Origin: Verrucomicrobiales bacterium
Lineage (GTDB): Bacteria > Verrucomicrobiota > Verrucomicrobiia > Methylacidiphilales > JAAUTS01
Length of the DNA stretch: 64,000 nt
NCBI GenBank assembly: GCA_031256975.1
Contig: JAIRPN010000016.1
Span: 124,001-188,000 of the forward strand
Reading direction: 5' to 3'
The notes under the pieces are model-generated. The model had not been told where the DNA came from. It did no database searches and was given only the letters and a program-made list of their open reading frames with translations. Of this stretch, positions 9,164 to 17,322 are shown piece after piece. Both the position numbers and the translations under genes were made by a program. Positions within the stretch are counted from its first letter, which is position 1; each line of letters opens with the position of its first letter.

Positions 9164-11152
9164 TTATCGCTTCGCCGTTAGCGTCCGGATTGTGTCCTTG
9201 ATTTGTTCCGCCGACGGCAGGCAGGTTTTTTCGTAAATCGGATTGTAGCCAATGTGAATGTCCTCGCGCGAGATGAGTTGCGGCGCGGCCTTCAATTTGT
9301 CCCAAACTTCGCCATTAGCGGCCAGTTCACTCAGAATCATCTGCCCGGCGCTGCAACTGCGGTTGTCTTCCTGCACCACCAACAGTCGTCCGGTCTTCGT
9401 CACCGAGGCGGTCACGGTTTCACGATCCCAGGGCTGAATGGTGCGCAAGTCGATGACTTCCACCGAAGCCGCATCGCCCAACTCGCCAACCGCCTGCTGC
9501 ACTTTCTCGATGCAATTTCCCCAAGCCACGACGCTAATGTCGGCGCCGCTTTGCAAAACCTTCGCCCTGCCCAAGGGGACCGACCGCACCTCAGCGGGAA
9601 TCTCGCGCTTGGCGCGCAACAAATGTTTCGGCAGCAGGAACACCACCGGGTCGTCCTCGCGCATCGCCGTATGCATCAGACCCGCCGCGTCCTCAGGCGT
9701 CGACGGAACCACCACCCGCAGGCCGGGAACGTGCGCGAAAGTGCCTTCATTCGACTGGCTGTGCCACGGGCCGCCCGCCGGCAGGTAAGCGCCGCAGGGC
9801 GCGTAAATCACCGCCGGCGCTTTCCATTCGCCAAAACTGCGCCAACGCAGGGTCGCCAGATTGTTGACCAATTGGTTCCAAGCCGGGCCAACGAAGTCGA
9901 TGAACTGGATTTCAAAAACCGGTTTGTAACCGTAGGACGCCAAACCGCAGGCCACGCCAACGATGGTCAATTCCGCTAACGGCGAATTAAACACCCGTTC
10001 GGGAAATTTTGCCGACAGGCCGTTGGTGATCTTGAACACGCCACCCAGCGGATCGCAGATGTCCTCACCGAAAAACACATACTTGTTGTCAGCCTCCGAC
10101 AATCCGTGGCTGAAAGTGTGGTTCACCGCGTCGAGCATACGCCAGGGTTTGCCGCCGCTTTCGTAAATTTTTTCCTCGCGGTAACCGCTGTTCAATTCGC
10201 CGGTCAGATGCGCGTAGGTTTCCTCGGGCGACGGATTTTCCGATGCCTCGGCGCGGGCGTATTCCCGGTCGACATAATCCTCCAATTCCGCCTTGCGCGC
10301 CTCCCATTGCGCCGCGTCCAGTTCGCCATTAGCGATCAGTTCATTGGTGTATTGCGCCAACGGATCGCGTTCGGTCATCTCTTGCAAATCAGCGGCGGGA
10401 CGATAGATGCGGTGATCATCCGAGCTGGAATGGCTGGTCATGCGATCCAGTTCGCCCCACAGCACGGTCGGACCTTCGCCATTGCGGGCGCGCCGGATCG
10501 CTAATGACGAAACACGCTGGACTTCGCTGACCTTGCGGGCGTCGAATTTGACCAGATATTTGTCGCTAAACAACCCCTTGCGCAGCGGATTACTGTCGAA
10601 AGTCGGCGTACTGATGCCATAGCCATTGTCCTCGACCAAAAACACCACCGGCAGATTTTTCTCGATGGCAAAGGATATCGCCTCGAAAAATTCACCCTGA
10701 CGCATGCCGGAATCCCCGACACTGGCAACGGCGACGCTGTTTTTGCCGTCGAGTTGCATCCCCCACGCCACGCCGCAAGCGGGCAGCAGGTTGCTGCCGG
10801 TCGGCGAAGCCAGACTCCAGATGTTCAGCTTGCGATCGCTGAAATGTCCCGGCAATTGGCGTCCGCCACTGGTCGAGCCGCGCTTGCCGAAGAAAATCAA
10901 TGCCATGTCATAGACGCTAACGCCGCGCGCCATCACCAAGGCGCGGTCGCGGTAATGCGGGAACGTATAATCGTCAGCGCCAAGCTGTTGCATGATCGCC
11001 GCCAGCGCCTCATGTCCCGAGGCGGAAATCTGGAACCAACCCTTGCCCTGCCGCGCGAGGATGCCTTCGCGCCGGTCGGCTTCGCGGCTGAGGAACATCT
11101 GCTCCAACAATGCGAGTTTGCTATTTGGCTGTGTTTTGGTCATTAACATCAA
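9164..11152 (-). CDS. Fused 2-oxo acid dehydrogenase E1 alpha-beta (branched-chain type)
   Basis: A 662-residue protein joining both E1 subunits. Residues 1 to about 330 are the alpha part, with the thiamine diphosphate site visible as GDSGMRQGEFFEAI ending in VEDNGYG. Residues from about 345 are the beta part (GEDICDPLGGVFK, RVFNSPLAE, GPWHSQSNE, then IDLRTIQPWD). E1 decarboxylates a 2-oxo acid and reductively acylates a lipoyl domain; one is encoded directly downstream. The architecture resembles fused branched-chain 2-oxoisovalerate dehydrogenases, but pyruvate cannot be excluded. Three candidate starts (11152, 11149, 11143) lie close together; no clear ribosome binding site decides. Confidence 0.85.
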   Translation of the reverse strand: MMLMTKTQPNSKLALLEQMFLSREADRREGILARQGKGWFQISASGHEALAAIMQQLGADDYTFPHYRDRALVMARGVSVYDMALIFFGKRGSTSGGRQLPGHFSDRKLNIWSLASPTGSNLLPACGVAWGMQLDGKNSVAVASVGDSGMRQGEFFEAISFAIEKNLPVVFLVEDNGYGISTPTFDSNPLRKGLFSDKYLVKFDARKVSEVQRVSSLAIRRARNGEGPTVLWGELDRMTSHSSSDDHRIYRPAADLQEMTERDPLAQYTNELIANGELDAAQWEARKAELEDYVDREYARAEASENPSPEETYAHLTGELNSGYREEKIYESGGKPWRMLDAVNHTFSHGLSEADNKYVFFGEDICDPLGGVFKITNGLSAKFPERVFNSPLAELTIVGVACGLASYGYKPVFEIQFIDFVGPAWNQLVNNLATLRWRSFGEWKAPAVIYAPCGAYLPAGGPWHSQSNEGTFAHVPGLRVVVPSTPEDAAGLMHTAMREDDPVVFLLPKHLLRAKREIPAEVRSVPLGRAKVLQSGADISVVAWGNCIEKVQQAVGELGDAASVEVIDLRTIQPWDRETVTASVTKTGRLLVVQEDNRSCSAGQMILSELAANGEVWDKLKAAPQLISREDIHIGYNPIYEKTCLPSAEQIKDTIRTLTAKR

Positions 11153-11210
11153 ATTAAAGGAGACATACTAACGGCGCAAGGGGAAGCAGTTCAACCACTT
11201 TATTAGCGGT

Positions 11211-11831
11211 TCAATTTTTATGCTCTTCGATGAATTTGGTCGGATTCACCCAGCCTTCCGCCAAATCGGCCTCACCCGGCCCGAGCATGTGCCCCAATTC
11301 GGTGCGGATTTCAAAATGCAATTCCGGCGTCGCGGACACCGGCGTGCTGCCTAGCGTGCCCAGCGGTGCTCCTTTCGTCACGATGTCGCCCTTGTGCACC
11401 TGCAGGGTTTGCAGGTTCGCATACATCGATTCCACCGCCGGCCACGGCGCGCCGTTCGGCATGCGATGCAGGATAATCACCACCTTGCCCCACACCGCGC
11501 CGAAATCATCAGCGAGGATCACCAGACCATCCGCCACCGCGTTAACCGCCGGATTTTTTTCCGGTCGACCCGGCTCCAAATCCCAATCTTCGCCAAGATT
11601 CTGCCGCTCGCGGAAACTGCGTTTCACATAGGCACCGCTTCCATCCGGCGGAAACAAGGGCAAAGCGAAACCTCCTGCCACCGGAAGTTGCGGTTCAAGA
11701 TAGGTCAGCCAGAATTGATCCCAGGTCAATTGCTCGGCCTGCAGGTCGGTCATGGGTGGTTCGGGCCTGGTCATGCGCCAAAACGCCACCAGCGTCACCA
11801 GCACCACCAACATCAGGACCACGCGTTGCAT
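11211..11831 (-). CDS. M23-like exported protein with altered zinc site
   Basis: About 206 residues from an ATG at 11831, which begins with a hydrophobic export signal or anchor (MQRVVLMLVVLVTLVAF). The fold is M23/LysM-type: LGEDWD in the first metal region, the central AVADGLVI and the closing ELHFEIRTELG. In M23 enzymes of this subgroup the first motif reads HLGEDW; here the His is Asn (RQNLGEDWD), while the LHFEI His is kept. The zinc site may be incomplete and the protein possibly non-catalytic, like regulator-type M23 proteins. A longer frame to 11894 runs into an inverted repeat and is rejected. Confidence 0.7.
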   Translation of the reverse strand: MQRVVLMLVVLVTLVAFWRMTRPEPPMTDLQAEQLTWDQFWLTYLEPQLPVAGGFALPLFPPDGSGAYVKRSFRERQNLGEDWDLEPGRPEKNPAVNAVADGLVILADDFGAVWGKVVIILHRMPNGAPWPAVESMYANLQTLQVHKGDIVTKGAPLGTLGSTPVSATPELHFEIRTELGHMLGPGEADLAEGWVNPTKFIEEHKN

Positions 11832-11849
11832 CACGTTGTTTATAACCGG

Positions 11850-11919
11850 GGAACACCTGAAACACACGGAAAATGCGTGTTCGGTGAAAAACAAAATTTC
11901 CGTGTGTTTCAGGTGTTCC
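11850..11919. repeat. Perfect 23-bp inverted repeat, TTCCGTG family
   Basis: Bases 11850-11872 and 11897-11919 are exact reverse complements separated by 24 bases. The right arm contains TTCCGTGTGTTTCAGGTGTT and runs on into CCGTGGTTAAT, the same family as 5866-5895. It lies between the divergent M23-like gene and the permease gene. It may be a mobile intergenic repeat, a cruciform-forming regulatory site, or both. Confidence 0.75.
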
Positions 11920-11939
11920 GTGGTTAATTTAGGCCGCTA

Positions 11940-12893
11940 ATGACGACGTGGCTTCCGGCATTCCAGATTATTTTCCTGAGTCTGTTCCTGCAGGGAATTC
12001 CGTTCCTGTTGATCGGCTCCTTTCTCGGGGCCGCGATCTCCGTGTTCGTCCCCATCCGGTCATTAGCGTCCCGTCTGCCAAAATCAAAAATCGGCGGCAT
12101 CCTGATCGGCACTTTCGCGGGATTACTGATTCCTTCATGTGAGTGCATCGGCGTGCCGCTGGTTCGCCGCCTGATCCGCAATGGCCTGCCCCCGGCCACG
12201 GCGATTGCCTATCTGCTGGCCAGCCCGGTGTTGAATCCGGTCTGCCTCGCCAGCACCTGGATCGCCTTCCAATATGACAACCCGCTAATGGCCGTCCTGA
12301 CCCGTGCGGGCGGCGCGGCGTTTCTCGCCGTTAGCGTCGCTTTGATTTTTTCCAGATTACCCGTCGGAAATATTTTCCGCTCCGGAATTGTCGCTAATGA
12401 CGAACCCGCCGGGGAAGCCGGATTGTGGGAGAATCCCCCCGCAGCATGGCTGGCGAACAAAACCCCGCGCCTGGCCGCCGCCATCAGCACCGGGTTCAGC
12501 GACTTCTTCGGCATTGCCGTCTATTATTTGTTAGGCTGCCTGATTGCCGCCGTCGTGCAGACCGCGCTGCCACCCTATGCCATTCCCAACACCAGCCCGG
12601 CCCTGCTGATTCCGGGCTTCATGGGCCTGTCCGTCATCACCAGCCTGTGCAGTTCCGCCGACGCCTTTGTCGCCAAGTCCTTCGCCGGCTACCCCTTGGC
12701 CGCACTGTTCGCCTTCATGTGGCTGGGCGCAGTGCTGGACCTAAAACTGATTTTCATTTACCAAAGCGTCTTCAAGCGCAGGACCGTCCTGTTGCTGGCC
12801 CTGCTGTTGGCGGCGCTGGTATTTGCCCTTTCGCTGTTGGCGGCTTATCTTCCCTTGGAGCGACTATTTTACGGAACCACCATTAGCGGCTGA
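11940..12893 (+). CDS. DUF318/YraQ-type permease
   Basis: Membrane protein of 317 residues with about eight spans. The signature region SCECIGVPLVRRLIRNGL followed by AYLLASPVLNPV is typical of the UPF0718 (ArsP_1) permease family, which includes proteins proposed to move metal ions or organoarsenicals. The second half repeats the theme with FSDFFGIAVYYLLGCLI and SLCSSADAFVAKSF. The next gene, one base downstream, is the TIGR03943-type partner; such permease-partner pairs occur widely (YcgR-YcgQ of Bacillus). The start ATG overlaps a CGCTAA word. The transported substrate is unknown. Confidence 0.8.
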   Translation: MTTWLPAFQIIFLSLFLQGIPFLLIGSFLGAAISVFVPIRSLASRLPKSKIGGILIGTFAGLLIPSCECIGVPLVRRLIRNGLPPATAIAYLLASPVLNPVCLASTWIAFQYDNPLMAVLTRAGGAAFLAVSVALIFSRLPVGNIFRSGIVANDEPAGEAGLWENPPAAWLANKTPRLAAAISTGFSDFFGIAVYYLLGCLIAAVVQTALPPYAIPNTSPALLIPGFMGLSVITSLCSSADAFVAKSFAGYPLAALFAFMWLGAVLDLKLIFIYQSVFKRRTVLLLALLLAALVFALSLLAAYLPLERLFYGTTISG

Positions 12894-12894
12894 C

Positions 12895-13689
12895 ATGAAC
12901 CTTTCACGCATCAATTCCCGATTCTTTTCCCGCGCTTCGCTGCTGTTTCCGGCGCTGCTGCTGGGCCTGTGGGGCTGCGTGATCTTTCGCCTGAAAACCA
13001 GCGGCCTACTGGCGGAACTACAAAGCCCAACCTATCATCCGTTCAGCATCGGCACGGCAGCGGCGTGTTTGGTGTTGGCGCTCTGTTATCCGTTAGTCAG
13101 CGATATAAAAAGACAATCCGGTCGCAGCCGCTGGCCCCGTTTGATACTGGCCATCTTGCTATTAGCGTCACCGGTGATTATTTTTGCAACCCTGCCTCAG
13201 GACAGCCCGACCACCGGCTTTCTGGCCCGGCGCTATTCCTCGACCTCTTCCAACATGAACATTTACCAGTTGCTGGGCATCGACCAAAAGGACCTGCTAC
13301 AAGATTTGCAATTCCGCAAACAACACGCCGCTAACGGCCAATCACTGGAACTCGACATGCTGGAACTCAATTTCATCGCCAACAATTCCGGGTTGCGCAA
13401 ATTGTACGACCAGACCCCGGTCAATCTGTCCGGCCAATGGCTGGCGGACGCCAACGGCAACACCCAATCATTCCGTCTGGTGCAGATGATCATGTTCTGC
13501 TGCGCCGCCGATGCCAAGGTGCTGGGAGTACGGGTCGACGGACAACCACCCGGAGGACAAAATGGCGCATGGATTGATGTGTTTGCAGTGCTACGCTTCA
13601 ATTCCTCCGGCACCCCTTATCTGATTCTGCAACAATCCAAACCACAGGATGACGCGCCGCCGCCGGACCTGCCCCTGCCGCAACGCTAA
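12895..13689 (+). CDS. TIGR03943/DUF1980-like membrane protein
   Basis: About 264 residues starting one base after the permease stop. Three hydrophobic spans fill the first 110 residues; the C-terminal half is a soluble domain with QMIMFCCAADAKVLGVRV, the Cys-Cys-Ala-x-Asp-Ala motif of the TIGR03943 family. Members are nearly always coded next to a DUF318 permease and probably form a complex with it. The tail is rich in Pro and Asp. The gene ends in a CGCTAA word that supplies TAA here and, on the other strand, the TAG of the convergent glycosyltransferase gene. Confidence 0.75.
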   Translation: MNLSRINSRFFSRASLLFPALLLGLWGCVIFRLKTSGLLAELQSPTYHPFSIGTAAACLVLALCYPLVSDIKRQSGRSRWPRLILAILLLASPVIIFATLPQDSPTTGFLARRYSSTSSNMNIYQLLGIDQKDLLQDLQFRKQHAANGQSLELDMLELNFIANNSGLRKLYDQTPVNLSGQWLADANGNTQSFRLVQMIMFCCAADAKVLGVRVDGQPPGGQNGAWIDVFAVLRFNSSGTPYLILQQSKPQDDAPPPDLPLPQR

Positions 13690-14390
13690 CGACAAAACAT
13701 AAAGCGCAGCCAACGCAGCGTATCCCGCACCACCGCAATACGGCTGGGTTCCTGTGCGTAACGGGTTGCAACCGGCAATTCGCCAATGACCATGCCGCAT
13801 TCAGCGGCGCGCAGGATAATCTCCGTCTCAATCTCAAAATGTTCCGACCGCCAATCCGGCAATGCAAACAACCGTCTGCCCAGCAAACGGAAGCCGCATT
13901 GACTGTCGCTCACCCGTTGCCTCGTCTTTAGCGACACCAACCAAGACATCCAACGATTGCACCAACGCCGAGGCAAAGGCATCGGCAACCGGAATGGCGC
14001 ACGGGTTCCCACAATCAAATCAACGGGTTGCCGCCGCCATTCCGTGATAAATTTCCCCACCTCACCCGCATCGTGCTGGCCGTCGCCATCCAGTAGCACC
14101 ACATAATCGCAGTCCTCCCGCGACGCTAACCACGACCACCCCTCCCGCAAGGCCCGGCCCTTGCCTCCGGAACCGCGACGTTCGATCACTTGTGCACCGG
14201 CCCGTCTCGCCATTAGCGCCGTTTGGTCATGGCAATTGTCAGCCAACACCAGCACTCGCGGCAAAAACTCCTGCAATTGTCCCACCAATTCCGCTATCGC
14301 CACCTGCTCATTCCTGGCCGGAATCAATACCCAACCCTTGGACTGGCAACGGTCCGGATCATTTGGAGAAGCTTTGGGATTAGATATCAT
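13686..14390 (-). CDS. GT2-family glycosyltransferase (polyprenyl-phosphate sugar transferase-like)
   Basis: A soluble GT-A glycosyltransferase of 234 residues. The nucleotide-sugar site is seen in IPARNEQVAIAELV near the N terminus and the metal-binding motif in VVLLDGDGQHDAGEV. The region SDSQCGFRLLGRRLF is typical of the dolichol-phosphate mannosyltransferase-like subgroup. No membrane span is obvious. The stop overlaps that of the TIGR03943 gene within one CGCTAA word. The sugar donor cannot be told from the sequence. Confidence 0.82.
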   Translation of the reverse strand: MISNPKASPNDPDRCQSKGWVLIPARNEQVAIAELVGQLQEFLPRVLVLADNCHDQTALMARRAGAQVIERRGSGGKGRALREGWSWLASREDCDYVVLLDGDGQHDAGEVGKFITEWRRQPVDLIVGTRAPFRLPMPLPRRWCNRWMSWLVSLKTRQRVSDSQCGFRLLGRRLFALPDWRSEHFEIETEIILRAAECGMVIGELPVATRYAQEPSRIAVVRDTLRWLRFMFCR

Positions 14391-14585
14391 GAGACAAGTT
14401 GTATGGTTTTACGGTTCCATCGTGAAAATTACAGATTTTTTTACCAGTCCCGCAGGTTTTCAACATTTACTAATTCTTGCCTCTTGGAAAACACCCTCAT
14501 CTAAATCTGTATTTAAGCCGATTAAACGATTTATTTTTTTGTAATTCTAAGATGGACATATTGGATTAATTGCTATTATTGACTT

Positions 14586-15797
14586 ATGAGCAATTTGCGG
14601 AAATTACAAAAATTTTTGCCGGTGGGAGCCTTGGGAATTTCATTGATCCTGCATCTGGCAATTTTCCTTGGCATTAGCGGCATCATCATTATCCAGGCCG
14701 TGGCACCGAAGGTGATTCCGACCGGCGATTATGCCCAGCAGGCTCCCACAAGTGATATTCCTCCGCCACCGGAAGTACCGGATGAGCAGCCGTCCACTCC
14801 CAATCCGGCCACTCAGGAAGACGCCGCGCTGGATGCCCCGCAAACTCCCTCCTTCAGCATCGATCAAATTTCCAGCGCCAGTGCTTCGTCGGCTCCGGCC
14901 TTTACCATCGCTCCGCCATCCGCATTGCCAATCAACTCCGGGGCCACCCAACAACCGCAAACTCCTGAAAAATCCGCCAACACGGAAAAAAGGAATACCG
15001 CGCCCAGAACCATGTCGAATCCTTTTGGCGGTAACGTCCGCCAGGAAGACGGTGCCGTCATGGGCACCATGTATGACCTGAAGCAAACCGCCGATCGCAA
15101 GCCCTCCAGTTATGTCGGAGACCCAAATGAAGCGGGCATGAACTCCAAGAATTCCAAGGAAAATGAGGCAAATAATGGCTACCACCAATTTTTGACAAAA
15201 TTCGTCGAGGGAGGTTGGAACGAAAATTCGTTGAATGGTTTTTACAAAGTGGAAAAACCCATCGGGGCCTTCCAGCTTTTCATTCCGCGAATTTCTGCGG
15301 ATGACGCACCCAAGGCCTTCAATGCGGAACGTTATGTGAAACCCAAGCGCTGGGTCATTATCTACCGCGGTTCTTTCACCGCTCCGGCTGATGGCACCTA
15401 CCGTTTTGTTGGTATTTGTGACGATATCCTGGTCGTGCGTCTAAAGAATCAAAACGTGTTGGACGGTTCCTTGGGAGGGGTTAGCAATTCCATCCCGCGT
15501 GAAAAAATCGGTCCTGCAATGGGCAATACTCCAGGGGGCACCTTGTGGGCGGGAAGCTGGTTCCAACTCGTGGCCGGACAAACCTACCCGATTCAAATCA
15601 TGATTGGCGAACAGCCTGGTGGCGTGTTTTATGCCTTCCTGTTGATCGAGAAAAAAGGCGAGGAATACCAGTCACGACAAAACAAGGACTGGGGCCCCAT
15701 GCTTCCCGTTTTCCAGCTCGCCCCCACCAACATGCCCAGGTATGACGCAGAAAGAACCGGCCCTGCCGTAAGCAAAAAAGCCTTCATCTGCCAATAA
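14586..15797 (+). CDS. TonB-like anchored PA14-type domain protein, paralogue 1
   Basis: A 403-residue protein with a short basic cytoplasmic start, one membrane span at about residues 13-38 (VGALGISLILHLAIFLGISG), a Pro-rich linker (IPPPPEVPDEQPSTPNP) to about residue 150, and a C-terminal beta domain. The layout of anchor plus Pro-rich linker is like TonB/TolA. The C-terminal part has KRWVIIYRGSFTAPADGTYRFVG and CDDILVVRLKNQNVLDG, which resemble the glycan-binding PA14 fold. Two paralogues lie at 15933 and 53663. It may bind glycans or act as an envelope-spanning sensor; that is inference. Confidence 0.65.
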   Translation: MSNLRKLQKFLPVGALGISLILHLAIFLGISGIIIIQAVAPKVIPTGDYAQQAPTSDIPPPPEVPDEQPSTPNPATQEDAALDAPQTPSFSIDQISSASASSAPAFTIAPPSALPINSGATQQPQTPEKSANTEKRNTAPRTMSNPFGGNVRQEDGAVMGTMYDLKQTADRKPSSYVGDPNEAGMNSKNSKENEANNGYHQFLTKFVEGGWNENSLNGFYKVEKPIGAFQLFIPRISADDAPKAFNAERYVKPKRWVIIYRGSFTAPADGTYRFVGICDDILVVRLKNQNVLDGSLGGVSNSIPREKIGPAMGNTPGGTLWAGSWFQLVAGQTYPIQIMIGEQPGGVFYAFLLIEKKGEEYQSRQNKDWGPMLPVFQLAPTNMPRYDAERTGPAVSKKAFICQ

Positions 15798-15820
15798 CTC
15801 GCTCTTTGGCTTTTTCTATC

Positions 15821-15853
15821 AGCGGCAATCCTAAACGATTGCCGCTTTTTATT
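15821..15853 (+). terminator. Rho-independent terminator after PA14 paralogue 1
   Basis: A ten-base stem AGCGGCAATC / GATTGCCGCT with loop CTAAAC is followed at once by TTTTATTT. It lies 23 bases after the stop codon and should separate the two tandem paralogues into distinct transcripts. Confidence 0.85.
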
Positions 15854-15932
15854 TCGGGCAGTCAATATTTTGCACATTTATGCACATTTATGTTGCCAAA
15901 ACATCCATTGAGAGTAATTACTAATAATTAAT

Positions 15933-17078
15933 ATGAGCCGGCTTAAAATCATTCAAAGATACATGCCGATTGGCGCCCTTGGCCTTTCCATCATTTTGCA
16001 TTTGGCCATCTTTTTGGGCATTAGCGGTATTATCATTATCCGAGCGGTGACCCCCAAAGTCCCCTTCTTGGCCACCGAAGCAGCGCCTGCCCCTGTTGAG
16101 CCGACTCCCCCGGTCGATCCCCAAGACGAAACGCCGAATCCCAATACCACCGAGACCAGCGACGATGCCGCACCCGCTGTATCCACCAATATTGAACAAA
16201 TTTACAGCCAAAATACTTCAGCAACCGCTTTCACCATTCCTCCCAATCTGGGGGTATCCGTCTCCTCGGTAAACGGCATGGGCAACAATCCCTTCGGCAA
16301 AGGAACCGGGTCGAAAAAGGGCGGCGGCCCCGGCAAAATCAGTAACCCCTTCGGCAGCACGGATGTTACCACCGGTGCTTTGATCGGCACCATGTACGAT
16401 TTGAAACAGACTGCCGACCGTAAAGCGACTGAATTCGCGCCTGATTCCGCCAACGAGGATTACCATAAATTCTTGCAAAAATTTGTCGATAGCGGCTGGA
16501 ATCCCAACACCCTCAATAAATTTTATAAAGTCGACCGCCCACTCGGTACTTACCAAATCTTCATCCCCACCATCATGGCCGATGAAGCTCCCGCCGCCTT
16601 CAAAGCCGAGCAATATGTGCAACCCAAGCGCTGGATCATCATCTACCATGGCGACTTTACCGCTCCAGAAGACGGCACTTACCGTTTCGTCGGGGTCTGC
16701 GATGACATTCTGGTTGTACGGTTAAATAACAATAACGTAATGGACGGTTCACTCTTCTCGGTGGTCAGCAAGGGTGTCACTCGCGAAAAAACCGGTCTGG
16801 CCTACAATCGGGCAAACGGCATCTACCAAATGTACGCCGGCAACTGGTTCCAACTGCGCGCCGGGCAAAGCTATCCCATTGACATCATGATCGGCGAACA
16901 ACCGGGGGGGCACTTCAATGCCTTTCTCCTGATTCAACAAAAGGGAAAAGAATACCCCAAGCAATCCGGGGGCGACAATCTCAGCCTAGTTTTGCCGGTT
17001 TTCCAAACCGCTCCCACACCAATTCCTTCTGGCGACCAAGCCCCCCAAGTGGCCAAACAAGCCTTTATCGCCAAATAA
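15933..17078 (+). CDS. TonB-like anchored PA14-type domain protein, paralogue 2
   Basis: A 381-residue paralogue of the preceding gene with the same plan: basic start, membrane span (GALGLSIILHLAIFLGISG), Pro-rich linker, then a beta domain with KRWIIIYHGDFTAPEDGTYRFVG and CDDILVVRLNNNNVMDG. The conserved MYDLKQTADRK element just before the domain is shared with paralogue 1. The first 40 residues are the best conserved part, which suggests a common membrane partner. A TTAGCG word sits at the same codons (ISG) in paralogues 1 and 2 but is ATC AGC GGT in paralogue 3. A tandem TGCACATTTA repeat lies just upstream. Confidence 0.65.
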   Translation: MSRLKIIQRYMPIGALGLSIILHLAIFLGISGIIIIRAVTPKVPFLATEAAPAPVEPTPPVDPQDETPNPNTTETSDDAAPAVSTNIEQIYSQNTSATAFTIPPNLGVSVSSVNGMGNNPFGKGTGSKKGGGPGKISNPFGSTDVTTGALIGTMYDLKQTADRKATEFAPDSANEDYHKFLQKFVDSGWNPNTLNKFYKVDRPLGTYQIFIPTIMADEAPAAFKAEQYVQPKRWIIIYHGDFTAPEDGTYRFVGVCDDILVVRLNNNNVMDGSLFSVVSKGVTREKTGLAYNRANGIYQMYAGNWFQLRAGQSYPIDIMIGEQPGGHFNAFLLIQQKGKEYPKQSGGDNLSLVLPVFQTAPTPIPSGDQAPQVAKQAFIAK

Positions 17079-17186
17079 CACAATGGAGCTCGAAGAAAAA
17101 AGCCACTTCTTCAAATATCTCGCTTGAAACTGTACGGGATTTCCCCCATCCTATTCAGCTCTTGGAGTAAAATCCATGAAGTATTA

Positions 17187-17260
17187 CGGGCCGTAGCGCA
17201 GTTTGGTAGCGCGCTTGTTTCGGGTACAAGAGGTCCCGAGTTCAAATCTCGGCGGCCCGA
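17187..17260 (+). tRNA. tRNA-Pro (CGG)
   Basis: A complete cloverleaf of 74 bases. The acceptor stem CGGGCCG pairs with CGGCCCG and is followed by discriminator A; CCA is not encoded. The D arm has GCGCAGTTTGGTAGCGC, the anticodon stem is CTTGT/ACAAG with loop TTCGGGT giving anticodon CGG (codon CCG, Pro), and the T arm has GTTCAAATC. It lies directly before the AT-rich polysaccharide island, a common insertion neighbourhood, but I see no copy of its 3' end at the far border. Confidence 0.96.
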
Positions 17261-17322
17261 TAATATTAATTTGTTAATTAGTTACACTTTGACATCAAAC
17301 CGTTAAAATCTACGGTTGATTC

